From Alphaproteobacteria bacterium (lineage in GTDB: Bacteria > Pseudomonadota > Alphaproteobacteria > Rhizobiales > Hyphomicrobiaceae), in NCBI GenBank assembly GCA_005888525.1, contig VBAB01000289.1, positions 1 through 5,110 of the forward strand: DNA of 5,110 bases. Direction: 5' to 3'. The notes under the pieces are model-generated. The model was not told the DNA's origin. It saw only the letters and a program-made list of their open reading frames with translations, and did not search any database. Positions 1 through 4,996 of the stretch are shown in pieces (within the stretch, counting starts at the first letter, position 1; each line of letters starts with the position of its first letter). A program made the position numbers and the translations under genes.

Positions 1-452
1 TGCACGCGCTGCGCCTGCCGCGGGCTCAGCCCGCGCGCCACCCAGGCGAAGCGCCGGCTCCTGTCCGCCAGCACCTTGCGCAGCTCCGTCGCGTCGACGC
101 TGGGGAGAACGGCGGCGAGCTTCTCGGTCGCCTCGTCGACGTCGAGCACCTGGTGAGGATCGGCGTAGAGCGAGTGCATGCCGACATCGGTGGCGAGCAG
201 GCGGCCATGCCGATCGACGATGTCGGGGCGCGACCAGCTGCGCGCCAGCGGCTCGGCCAGCGTCACCTTGACCTCCGCCGCCCCCTTCAGCGCCAGGCGC
301 ACGAGCTGGCCGCCGATCAGGGCAAAAGCGAGCAGCACGGCGCACAGGACGAAGCGCGTACGCACGCGCAAGCGTGCTTCGGCGCGGTCCGCGATCTGCT
401 CGGCCAGAGGGAAGGAAGCCACAGGGCGCAGTGCGGCAGCGCGCGCGGTCAT
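1..452 (-). CDS. ftsI: FtsI / PBP3, septal peptidoglycan transpeptidase (N-terminal part, cut by window edge)
   Basis: FtsI is the monofunctional class B penicillin-binding protein that cross-links septal peptidoglycan, acting with FtsW and the FtsQLB complex. Reading from the ATG at 452, 150 complete codons are visible. A basic cytoplasmic tail (about residues 1-32) leads into one membrane segment (about 33-52, FVLCAVLLAFALIGGQLVRL). The class B pedestal then begins, with the hallmark RPDIVDRHGRLLATDV at 75-90, SLYADP near 94-99 and RGLSPRQAQRV at 140-150. The transpeptidase domain with its SxxK, SxN and KTG motifs would lie beyond base 1 and cannot be checked. It is fourth in the mraZ-rsmH-ftsL-ftsI order. 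The start is supported by the typical N-terminus and a weak AGG about 10 bases upstream. A gap of 322 bp from ftsL is unusual, because these genes normally abut. A related class B PBP is the alternative, but context strongly favours FtsI. Confidence 0.94.
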   Translation of the reverse strand, partial: MTARAAALRPVASFPLAEQIADRAEARLRVRTRFVLCAVLLAFALIGGQLVRLALKGAAEVKVTLAEPLARSWSRPDIVDRHGRLLATDVGMHSLYADPHQVLDVDEATEKLAAVLPSVDATELRKVLADRSRRFAWVARGLSPRQAQRV

Positions 453-468
453 GGCCCGTTACCTGGAT

Positions 469-482
469 CGCTCGCTCGCTCG
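469..482. repeat. Short tetranucleotide tract (CGCT)n before ftsI
   Basis: Three and a half copies of CGCT lie 17 bases upstream of the ftsI start codon, between the start region and the first palindrome. The tract is too short to claim slippage-driven variation, but it sits in the 5' leader of ftsI. Confidence 0.5.
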
Positions 483-489
483 GGTTTCG

Positions 490-510
490 CCTCTCCCCTA
501 CGGGGAGAGG
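490..510. repeat. Palindromic repeat unit, ftsL-ftsI gap (unit 1)
   Basis: CCTCTCCCC (490-498) and GGGGAGAGG (502-510) form a perfect 9-bp stem with a 3-base loop. This sequence type is abundant between genes in rhizobial genomes and is part of their mosaic palindromic repeats. No U-tract follows in the ftsI direction, so it is not a standard intrinsic terminator. It lies 38 bp upstream of the ftsI start and would be in the ftsI leader if ftsL and ftsI are co-transcribed. Confidence 0.75.
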
Positions 511-516
511 ACGTGA

Positions 517-592
517 GGCCATGACTTGCGGTCGCGCCTGCCTCGCGTGCGGCCCGCTCACGCTTGATGGCGCGGCCGTAAGTCATTCGGCC
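517..592. repeat. Long imperfect inverted repeat, ftsL-ftsI gap (unit 2)
   Basis: The left arm at 517-537 (GGCCATGACTTGCGGTCGCGC) and the right arm at 570-592 are imperfect reverse complements, sharing ATGACTT/AAGTCAT and GCGC ends. Inside them, GCGTG (545-549) and CACGC (559-563) form a second stem around a 9-base loop. The whole block can fold as one long hairpin. It lies between the two TCTCCCC-type palindromes and is probably part of the same composite intergenic element. Confidence 0.6.
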
Positions 593-602
593 GAACTGGT
601 GA

Positions 603-678
603 GGGGGGACTCTCTTGCGCGCAAGAGAAGGTCCCCCCATCCGGCCCTTCGGGCCACCTTCTCCCCAAGGGGAGAAGG
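603..678. repeat. Cluster of three hairpins, RIME-like rhizobial mosaic repeat (unit 3)
   Basis: Three palindromes follow one another. First, GGGGGGAC (603-610) pairs with GTCCCCCC (631-638) around a perfect 18-bp palindrome TCTCTTGCGCGCAAGAGA (611-628). Second, GGCCC-TTC-GGGCC occupies 643-655. Third, CCTTCTCCCC-AA-GGGGAGAAGG (657-678) has a 10-bp stem. The combination of a TTCTCCCC palindrome beside GGCCCGAAGGGCC matches the pattern of mosaic intergenic elements described in rhizobia (RIME type); this is recalled from memory and was not searched. The remaining 679-774 up to the ftsL stop holds a 10-bp palindrome CAATGCATTG (723-732) and nothing else recognisable. Confidence 0.75.
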
Positions 679-774
679 GACCTCGTGGCACCGGTAAGAG
701 CAAACTCGACCAGTGCGTTGGACAATGCATTGGCGCACGGCGAGACGTCAGTTGAAACGGTGTGGACAGCCCTG

Positions 775-1050
775 TCATTTATCGGCCGCATTCGTGTCGA
801 GGCGCAAGTATTGGCCGCTGGCGATGGGGGCGAGGCCCAGCAGGCGTGCCAGGGGCTCGAGGCGGTCGGGGCGGGCGAGATGGGCGCGCTCGGCGGTGAG
901 CACGGTCACGTCGCTCTCGGCCTTCTCCAGCGCGCGCTCCTGCGCCTGCACGCGGACCTCGAGGCGGCGCGTGTCGTACTTGATGGCGTAGAGCGCGAAG
1001 GCGGACGCGAGCGTCGCCAGCATCAAGGCCCAGTTGACCCTGCGCAGCAT
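775..1050 (-). CDS. ftsL: Cell division protein FtsL
   Basis: FtsL is a small bitopic divisome protein that pairs with FtsB and FtsQ and helps activate the FtsWI septal synthase. The 91-residue product has a short basic N-terminus (MLRRVNW) and one membrane segment (about residues 7-23, ALMLATLASAFALYAIK). A periplasmic heptad-like coiled coil (about 26-60: RRLEVRVQAQERALEKAESD...LTAERAHL) follows. The end, RPDRLEPLARLLGLAPIASGQYL, is characteristic of alphaproteobacterial FtsL. An ATG start at 1050 is preferred, with AGGA 8 bases upstream; a GTG directly before it (1053-1051) would add one residue. It sits between rsmH and ftsI as expected. Both flanking gaps are expanded by palindromic repeats, and the repeat on the rsmH side ends two bases from this start codon, so it supplies the ribosome binding site. 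Confidence 0.93.
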   Translation of the reverse strand: MLRRVNWALMLATLASAFALYAIKYDTRRLEVRVQAQERALEKAESDVTVLTAERAHLARPDRLEPLARLLGLAPIASGQYLRLDTNAADK

Positions 1051-1052
1051 CA

Positions 1053-1127
1053 CTAGTGTCCTGATCGCGAAATTCGTATCACTGTGTGGCGGGCTCGGAA
1101 CGAATTTCGCGATCTGAAGGACACTAG
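1053..1127. repeat. Palindromic repeat copy A, abutting ftsL
   Basis: The arms 1053-1077 and 1100-1127 form 15 bp plus 10 bp of perfect pairing, interrupted by a 3-base bulge (1115-1117), around a 22-base loop (1078-1099). Ends read CTAGTGT...ACACTAG, so the unit is bounded by TA (or CTAG) on both sides, as expected for a miniature element whose transposase targets TA or CTAG. Copy B at 1141-1219 is homologous and inverted. No transposase gene is present. The family is not one I can name. Confidence 0.85.
1059..1062 (-). promoter_or_regulatory. ftsL Shine-Dalgarno sequence inside repeat A stem
   Basis: On the minus strand AGGA (1062-1059) precedes the ATG at 1050 by 8 bases and is the only good ribosome binding site for ftsL. 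In the transcript these bases pair with TCCT-equivalent bases 1118-1121 within the outer 10-bp stem of repeat A, so the site would be hidden when the hairpin folds. The hiding is inferred from complementarity only. Confidence 0.6.
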
Positions 1128-1140
1128 CAAATTATGAATT

Positions 1141-1219
1141 CTAGTGTGATTGAGATCGAGAAGTCCGCTTCCCGACCTAGCCCAGCGCGATGCAGCGGAC
1201 TTCTCGATCATCACACTAG
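1141..1219. repeat. Palindromic repeat copy B, downstream of rsmH
   Basis: The arms 1141-1169 and 1194-1219 pair as 16 bp plus 10 bp with a 3-base bulge (1151-1153) around a 24-base loop (1170-1193). Ends are CTAGTGT...ACACTAG, as in copy A. The bulge is in the left arm here and in the right arm in A, and the loop resembles the reverse complement of A's loop, so B is an inverted homologous copy. It starts 15 bases after the rsmH stop. A 13-base AT-rich spacer (1128-1140) separates the copies. Without a U-tract it is not a classical terminator, though a stem this strong could affect transcript decay. Confidence 0.85.
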
Positions 1220-1234
1220 TTTCCCTCGCTACTC

Positions 1235-2278
1235 TTACGCGCCCAAATGCGGATCAAGGCGCGGGAAATTCAGATCGCCGGCATCCTGGTCCCAGGCGGG
1301 GGCTTCGGTGCGCACGGCTGCCCTGAGCTTGGCCGAGCGCGACCGCGGATTGGCGGCGACCTCCTTGTCCGTCGGGCTTACCGGGCGATGGTTAAGGAAC
1401 CGGAAACTCGGTGCCGGACGGGCGCCGGTCTGCGGCGGCAGGTGGCGCGAGCCCCGCTCTTCCGGCGTCGCCCGGTCCTTGAGGAAGCGCTTGACCAGCC
1501 GGTCCTCCAGCGAGTGGAAGGTGACGACGACCAGGCGCCCGCCTGGTGCCAGTACGCGCTCGGCCGCCGCGAGGCCGCGTCCCAGCTCGGAGAGCTCGTC
1601 GTTGACGTAGATGCGCAACGCCTGGAACGTGCGCGTGGCCGCGTGCCGGCCGGCGATCTTCTCGCGTCCCAGTACACGCGCGGCGAGCTGGGCCAGCTCC
1701 GACGTGCGGGTAAAGGGCTGCTGCTGGCGCCGGGCGAGAATCGCGCGCGCGATGCCCCGCGCGCTGCGCTCCTCGCCCAGGTGGAACAGGATGTCGGCGA
1801 GCTGCGCCTCCTCGGCAGTGTTGATGACGTCGGCGGCCGTGGGTCCGCTGGCGGCCATGCGCATGTCGAGCGGCCCGTCGCCCTGGAACGAGAAGCCGCG
1901 CGCGGGGTCGTCGAGCTGCAGGGAGGAGACGCCGATGTCGAGCACGACGCCGTCGGCGGGCGCGAAGCCCGCGGCCGCAGCAAGCCGGTCGAGATCGCCG
2001 AAGCGCCCCTCGATCAGGTGCAGCCGACCCTGGTTGCGATCGACGATGGCGCGACCCGCGGCAAGGGCGGCGGGATCGCGGTCGATACCGAGGACGCGCG
2101 CGCCGGGCGCGGCGGCCAGGATCGCTTCGCTGTAGCCGCCGGCGCCGAACGTGCCGTCAATGTAGGAGCAGCCGTCGTTGGGCGCGAGCGCCTGCAGCAT
2201 CTGGGGAAGCAGCACGGGAACATGGCGCGCGGTCCCCCTCGGGGCACCGCCGGCCGGGCTGGTGCCTCGCGTCGCCAT
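1235..2278 (-). CDS. rsmH: 16S rRNA (cytosine(1402)-N4)-methyltransferase RsmH (MraW)
   Basis: RsmH uses S-adenosylmethionine to N4-methylate C1402 of 16S rRNA in the ribosomal P site. The 347-residue length fits the family. The SAM-binding region shows YIDGTFGAGGYS at 39-50 and GIDRDP at 64-69. Family signatures follow: VLDIGVSSLQLDDPARGFSF (112-131), GPLDMRM (135-141), ATRTFQALRIYVNDEL (214-229), VVVTFHSLEDRLVKRF (250-265) and NPRSRSAKLRAAVR near 310-323. The ATG at 2278 is chosen because it gives MATRG...ARHVPVLL and overlaps the mraZ stop as TAATG, with GGAGG upstream. An in-frame extension to 2404 would lie wholly within mraZ and lacks family resemblance. One oddity: the usual HPATRT reads HAATRT at 212-217, a change of a commonly conserved proline. 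The gene runs from the mraZ promoter and is likely translationally coupled to mraZ. Confidence 0.97.
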   Translation of the reverse strand: MATRGTSPAGGAPRGTARHVPVLLPQMLQALAPNDGCSYIDGTFGAGGYSEAILAAAPGARVLGIDRDPAALAAGRAIVDRNQGRLHLIEGRFGDLDRLAAAAGFAPADGVVLDIGVSSLQLDDPARGFSFQGDGPLDMRMAASGPTAADVINTAEEAQLADILFHLGEERSARGIARAILARRQQQPFTRTSELAQLAARVLGREKIAGRHAATRTFQALRIYVNDELSELGRGLAAAERVLAPGGRLVVVTFHSLEDRLVKRFLKDRATPEERGSRHLPPQTGARPAPSFRFLNHRPVSPTDKEVAANPRSRSAKLRAAVRTEAPAWDQDAGDLNFPRLDPHLGA

Positions 2279-2781
2279 TATTCCCGTGCTCCTCCCTCGC
2301 CGCCCTCCCCCGAGGAGCGGCGCCCCGCGCCGAAAAGCCTGCGGTGCTGGTGGACTTTTTCGCGGGCGCGCGCACGCCGCTCTTCGAAGCGCGCGGGTTC
2401 CCACATCTGGAATTTCGAGCCGAGACCCACGAAAGCGACGTGGGTCGAAAGGCCGGCGTGGGCGCGAAGCCCTTCAGGAAGCACGATGCGTCCGTCCTGA
2501 TCGATGGCGATGATGTGCACGTCACCATAGAGCGCGACAGACAGCTCGTCGCGCTCGTCCGAATAATCCGGCAGGCCGTCGAGAAGCCCGTCGATCTTGC
2601 GCGCAAGGCTCTGGCCGCCTGCATCGAGTGCCGGAGCATCGAGCGAGGGGTAGCAGTAGATGCCGCCCGGAGCTCCTTGCGTGTAGCCGTCGCGCTCCAG
2701 CACGGCGCGGAAGGGCGCAGGCACGGAGACCCGGCCCTTGGCGTCGATCTTGTTCGTGAACGTGGAGACAAAGCGGTCCAT
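2278..2781 (-). CDS. mraZ: Transcriptional regulator MraZ
   Basis: MraZ is a DNA-binding protein of the SpoVT-AbrB fold that represses the dcw cluster from its own promoter and forms ring-shaped oligomers. The 167-residue product carries the two expected half-domains: MDRFVSTFTNKIDAKGRVSV-PAPFR at residues 1-25 and IDQDGRIVLPEGLRAHAGL at 93-111. The conserved block AFVGLGSKFQMWEP (116-129) follows. A charged, Arg- and Gly-rich tail from about 131 makes it somewhat longer than the 152-residue E. coli protein. The ATG at 2781 gives the family-typical MDRF start, although AAAGGG sits directly against it and a GAGG lies about 13 bases upstream, so initiation signals are weak. It is the first gene of the cluster and overlaps rsmH by one base. 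A candidate operator of five TGGG boxes lies 67-111 bp upstream of the start codon. Confidence 0.97.
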   Translation of the reverse strand: MDRFVSTFTNKIDAKGRVSVPAPFRAVLERDGYTQGAPGGIYCYPSLDAPALDAGGQSLARKIDGLLDGLPDYSDERDELSVALYGDVHIIAIDQDGRIVLPEGLRAHAGLSTHVAFVGLGSKFQMWEPARFEERRARAREKVHQHRRLFGAGRRSSGEGGEGGARE

Positions 2782-2847
2782 CCCTTTGCATGAGCCTCGC
2801 CTGCACTCCCACTGACCGACGCTGCGCGATTTCCTCGCGCGCCCGCT

Positions 2848-2892
2848 TGGGTAGGAATGGGATTACATGGGATAGTATGGGAGTCAATGGGT
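2848..2892 (+). promoter_or_regulatory. MraZ operator: five TGGG boxes at 10-bp period
   Basis: TGGG(A/T) occurs at 2848, 2858, 2868, 2878 and 2888 on the plus strand, exactly one helical turn apart, with no mismatch in TGGG. E. coli MraZ is known to bind TGGGN direct repeats separated by five bases upstream of mraZ, and this array has that geometry. Five boxes is more than the three I recall for E. coli. The boxes cover the predicted -35 to +1 region of the mraZ promoter, as expected for autorepression. Confidence 0.88.
2860..2887 (-). promoter_or_regulatory. Candidate sigma70-type promoter of mraZ
   Basis: On the minus strand TTGACT (2887-2882) is a strong match to the -35 hexamer. After 16 bases comes TAATCC (2865-2860), a weaker -10. 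The predicted transcript start near 2853 gives a leader of about 70 bases before mraZ. The hexamers lie in the spacers between or overlapping TGGG boxes, so MraZ binding would block polymerase. The -10 assignment is the weak part. Confidence 0.5.
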
Positions 2893-3295
2893 AAGAGCCG
2901 CGTGGCTGTGGGTTGCGCACACCAAGCCACCCCCGTGACCAGATCGCCACAGAGCCGGTCGGCGGTCGAAAAGCCGTCCGCGGCGCGTACCAAGATCGCC
3001 GAAATCCCTGCCCGTCCGTGCTCCGCGATACTGATCCCACTCCGGTCCACAAAGGAGCTGGTCGCAAACCGGTCGCGATCGATCCGTCGGAGGTAGTCGT
3101 GCAAGGCACGCAACGGGTCGTGCCATTGCGGCCGGAGCTATGGTGACACTCGCGGACGGCGAGTCGCGGGCAATACGCGTTTCCGCAAGCGGATGGCCGC
3201 GATACCTGACTGACCCCTGCCGCGCGGGTGCCAGGCGATCTCCATTTGTGCAATTGCGTGGCGTGGGCCCAGAGAAGCGCGAACCCAACACGCGT
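2893..3295. other. Intergenic stretch with no recognisable gene
   Basis: About 400 bp upstream of the mraZ promoter holds no reading frame that resembles a known protein. The longest minus-strand frames run into or past the TGGG array, and one continues out of frame through mraZ, as expected for chance frames in GC-rich DNA. RNase P RNA was considered because I recall it near mraZ in some relatives, but its conserved GAGGAAAGTC core is absent on both strands. Only short stems are seen, for example ACTCGC/GCGAGT (3148-3164), GGCACG/CGTGCC (3105-3124) and TCCGC-AA-GCGGA (3182-3193). A decayed gene remains possible. Confidence 0.5.
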
Positions 3296-3397
3296 TGTCA
3301 TACCGGGGCTTGTCCCCGGTATCCAGGTATCCACATGATCGAAGCGATCGAGGGTTCGCGGCTCGCTGGATCCAGGGAATAAAATCCCGGGATGACA
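3296..3397. repeat. Alphaproteobacterial intergenic palindromic element (about 102 bp)
   Basis: The ends TGTCAT (3296-3301) and ATGACA (3392-3397) are inverted repeats followed inward by ACCGGG and CCCGGG. Near the left end ACCGGGG-CTTGT-CCCCGGT (3302-3320) forms a 7-bp hairpin. ATCCA motifs follow at 3321 and 3329, with a 10-bp palindrome CTGGATCCAG at 3366-3375 and GGGAATAAAATCCC near the right end. This TGTCAT-CCGGG-TATCCA layout matches a repeat type I know to be common between genes in Hyphomicrobiales. It is non-coding and lies just downstream of the two-gene unit at 3441-4924. Confidence 0.75.
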
Positions 3398-3404
3398 ATG
3401 ATGC

Positions 3405-3433
3405 GTTGCGTCATCGCTGACGCTCGACGCAAC
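3405..3433 (-). terminator. Stem-loop downstream of the membrane-protein gene, possible terminator
   Basis: GTTGCGTC (3405-3412) and GACGCAAC (3426-3433) form a perfect 8-bp stem with a 13-base loop, 7 bases after the stop codon at 3441. The position suits transcript ending or 3'-end protection for the minus-strand unit. No T-run follows, and the loop is large, so it is not a clear intrinsic terminator. Confidence 0.3.
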
Positions 3434-3440
3434 CTACGCG

Positions 3441-4253
3441 CTACGCGCGGCCGTTCGGGGCCGGTGCGGCGTCGCGCGTGGGCTGGCGCCAGGGTTTGGC
3501 GGTCGCGTTCTCCTTGGCGTAGAGCTGGGCGAGCAGCTCGTCGATGCGCGGGTCTGGTGGAGACACTCGATCCTGGCGGGCGCGCTGGCGGTCTTGGGCG
3601 CGGCGTGCGCTTCCCGTCGAGCCGCTCTTCTTGGCCCGCCGGCCGCTTGAGATCAGCAGCGGGTGGTCCGGCTCCTCCAGATCGAGCTCCTCCAGGAAGG
3701 TCTCGCGCAGCGCGTAGAACGACTGCAGGATGGCGTCGCGCACCAGGTTGCGCGTATCCGCGTCCGGATTAGGGGTCTTGCGCGGATCGAGCGTCTGCAG
3801 GGCGCGGCGCATGTCGTGCAGGGGCGCGTAGGGGTAGAGGCCGATGAGGCCATTCGTCTCGCCGACGTTCTGGTAGACCGAGCGCATGTTGTCGATGGTC
3901 TCGCTGAGCTTGCAGAAGGTGGCGATGTACTGCTCCAGCGTCGGCTGCTCGAGCTGGGTGTAGGCGAACAGCGCCGACTTGGTGGCGATGATGTCGCGCC
4001 ACTCCTCCTTGAGCCCCTCCACGAAGCTCGAGCGCTTCTGGAACATGTTGGTGATGTAGGCGACGCCGCCGGTGGCGATCAGCAGCGACATGTCGCGCAG
4101 GTACTCGTAGGCGTCCTTGAGGAATTTCTCCAGGCCGCTGCCGGCGAGCAGCGGCACGTGGTCGGCGACCTTGGCGAGGAAGGAGATGCCGAGCACCACG
4201 ATGAGCAGCGCGTAGATGCGCCGCAGCGCTCTCTTCAGTGTGGAACGGGTCAT
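3441..4253 (-). CDS. Uncharacterised membrane protein with two N-terminal membrane segments
   Basis: I do not recognise this 270-residue protein. A basic start (MTRSTLKRALRR) leads to a strong membrane segment at about residues 13-28 (IYALLIVVLGISFLAK). A second, weaker hydrophobic segment lies at about 55-70 (MSLLIATGGVAYITNM). The loop between them contains LEKFLKDAYEYLRD. From about 72 to 200 is a soluble, probably helical domain with aromatic and acidic residues (EGLKEEWRDIIATKSALFAYTQLEQ, DNMRSVYQNV, LQSFYALRETFLEELDLEEPDHP). The end (about 204-270) is basic, low in hydrophobics and likely disordered. By the positive-inside rule both termini should be cytoplasmic. The ATG at 4253 has GGGGAG five bases upstream and overlaps the preceding stop as ATGA, so the two genes are probably translationally coupled. 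Codon use is GC-rich like its neighbours, with no sign of transfer. No function is assigned. Confidence 0.85.
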   Translation of the reverse strand: MTRSTLKRALRRIYALLIVVLGISFLAKVADHVPLLAGSGLEKFLKDAYEYLRDMSLLIATGGVAYITNMFQKRSSFVEGLKEEWRDIIATKSALFAYTQLEQPTLEQYIATFCKLSETIDNMRSVYQNVGETNGLIGLYPYAPLHDMRRALQTLDPRKTPNPDADTRNLVRDAILQSFYALRETFLEELDLEEPDHPLLISSGRRAKKSGSTGSARRAQDRQRARQDRVSPPDPRIDELLAQLYAKENATAKPWRQPTRDAAPAPNGRA

Positions 4254-4924
4254 GCGGTCTCCCCAGGATGCGCGCGTGGGCTTTGCGAGCTCACGGCCGA
4301 GGGGTGCAGCATGGGGCGATATCCAGCTGAAAGTACGGCAACGATGGAGCGAGGGGTGAGGACCTCCGCCTCGCGCCGTTTCGCGACGGGCAGGCGCGCC
4401 TCGTATCCCGCCGGGCTCCAGGGGAGAAGGGCATTGCCTTCAATGAGATAGGGTTGCTCCGTGTTGCCGTCGACGAGGCGCACGAAGGTGCCATCGGGCA
4501 GCGCGGAGAGCTGTGCACGATAGGTGATCTTCTGGCCCTGGGCGCCGACGCGCTCGGCATGCAGGGCCAAGTCCATCTCGGGGGCGCGGGCGGGAGCCGG
4601 CCAGCCGCGCATCTGCCCCCATAGCGCCGCGAAGCGCTCGGCATCGCGACGGCGGCACTCGAAGCAGGGACGGTGGCCGGCGGCGAGCGCGGTGGCCTCG
4701 TCGAGGAAGAACAGCTCGGTGTAGCGGTTGGGCTGCATCATCGCCGCGCGGTGCCGGCCCTTGAATTCGAGCACGCAGGCGATCCATTGCCGGGTGGCCC
4801 AGCGCCGGTGCCCGATCGTCCGGTCGGGCAAATGGAAGGCGCCGCCGCGGTTGCCCAGCATGAGCCCCCGGTGCGGCGTGGCAATGATCTCGCCCTCGGG
4901 CGTGACGCGGTTCTGGAGGGGCAT
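4250..4924 (-). CDS. Conserved uncharacterised protein with an Ada-like PCxxC motif
   Basis: The 224-residue product begins MPLQNRVTPEGEIIATP, which I recognise as a conserved bacterial family of unknown function. Its core reads NRGGAFHLPD (25-34), RRWATRQWIACVLEFKGRHR (40-59), YTELFFLDEATALAAGHRPC (68-87) and FECRRRDAERF (88-98). The stretch FFLDEATALAAGHRPCFECR resembles the second half of the Ada-type zinc-binding fold (FxxxxxAxxAGxRPCxxC), with Cys87, Cys90 and His84. Only one other cysteine (Cys50) exists, so a full four-cysteine site is not evident. A small beta-rich region follows (ITYRAQLSALPDGTFVRLVDGN, 133-154), ending in a loose basic tail. There is no signal peptide or membrane segment. 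The ATG at 4924 matches the family start but lacks a clear Shine-Dalgarno sequence, so it may be translated from a short leader. It is the first gene of a pair and diverges from the hydratase-type gene. Confidence 0.88.
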   Translation of the reverse strand: MPLQNRVTPEGEIIATPHRGLMLGNRGGAFHLPDRTIGHRRWATRQWIACVLEFKGRHRAAMMQPNRYTELFFLDEATALAAGHRPCFECRRRDAERFAALWGQMRGWPAPARAPEMDLALHAERVGAQGQKITYRAQLSALPDGTFVRLVDGNTEQPYLIEGNALLPWSPAGYEARLPVAKRREAEVLTPRSIVAVLSAGYRPMLHPSAVSSQSPRAHPGETA

Positions 4925-4996
4925 CGCGCGATCTGCCAGACTGAGGAGCCCATAGCGTGAAAGAATGGCCGCGAAGCGCTGGCCGGGAGGAACAGG

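Noticed and set aside
603..678. Palindromes between ftsL and ftsI as intrinsic terminators
   Set aside because: None is followed by a T-run in the ftsI direction, and their sequence matches dispersed rhizobial repeats.
490..678. CRISPR array
   Set aside because: The repeated palindromes differ in sequence and spacing, with no regular repeat-spacer units.
2278..2404. N-terminal extension of rsmH to 2404
   Set aside because: The extra 42 residues overlap mraZ in another frame, are Arg-rich and unlike RsmH. The ATG at 2278 with TAATG coupling and upstream GGAGG is better.
1247..2500. 417-codon open frame on the plus strand
   Set aside because: It lies antisense to rsmH and part of mraZ, whose motifs are unmistakable. 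The frame is a by-product of GC-rich codon use and its product is Arg/Ala/Gly-rich with no family resemblance.
2157..3113. 318-codon minus-strand frame covering mraZ and its upstream region
   Set aside because: It starts at TTG, runs through the TGGG operator array and then out of frame through mraZ. A product spanning all three is not credible, though its first part could overlie a decayed gene.
2893..3295. RNase P RNA gene upstream of mraZ
   Set aside because: The conserved GAGGAAAGTC and ACAGAAA-type core motifs are absent on both strands.
3663..4451. 262-codon plus-strand frame antisense to the two-gene unit
   Set aside because: The opposite strand has the stronger candidates, with a Shine-Dalgarno site, ATGA overlap, membrane segments and a recognised conserved family. 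This frame crosses the junction of both genes.
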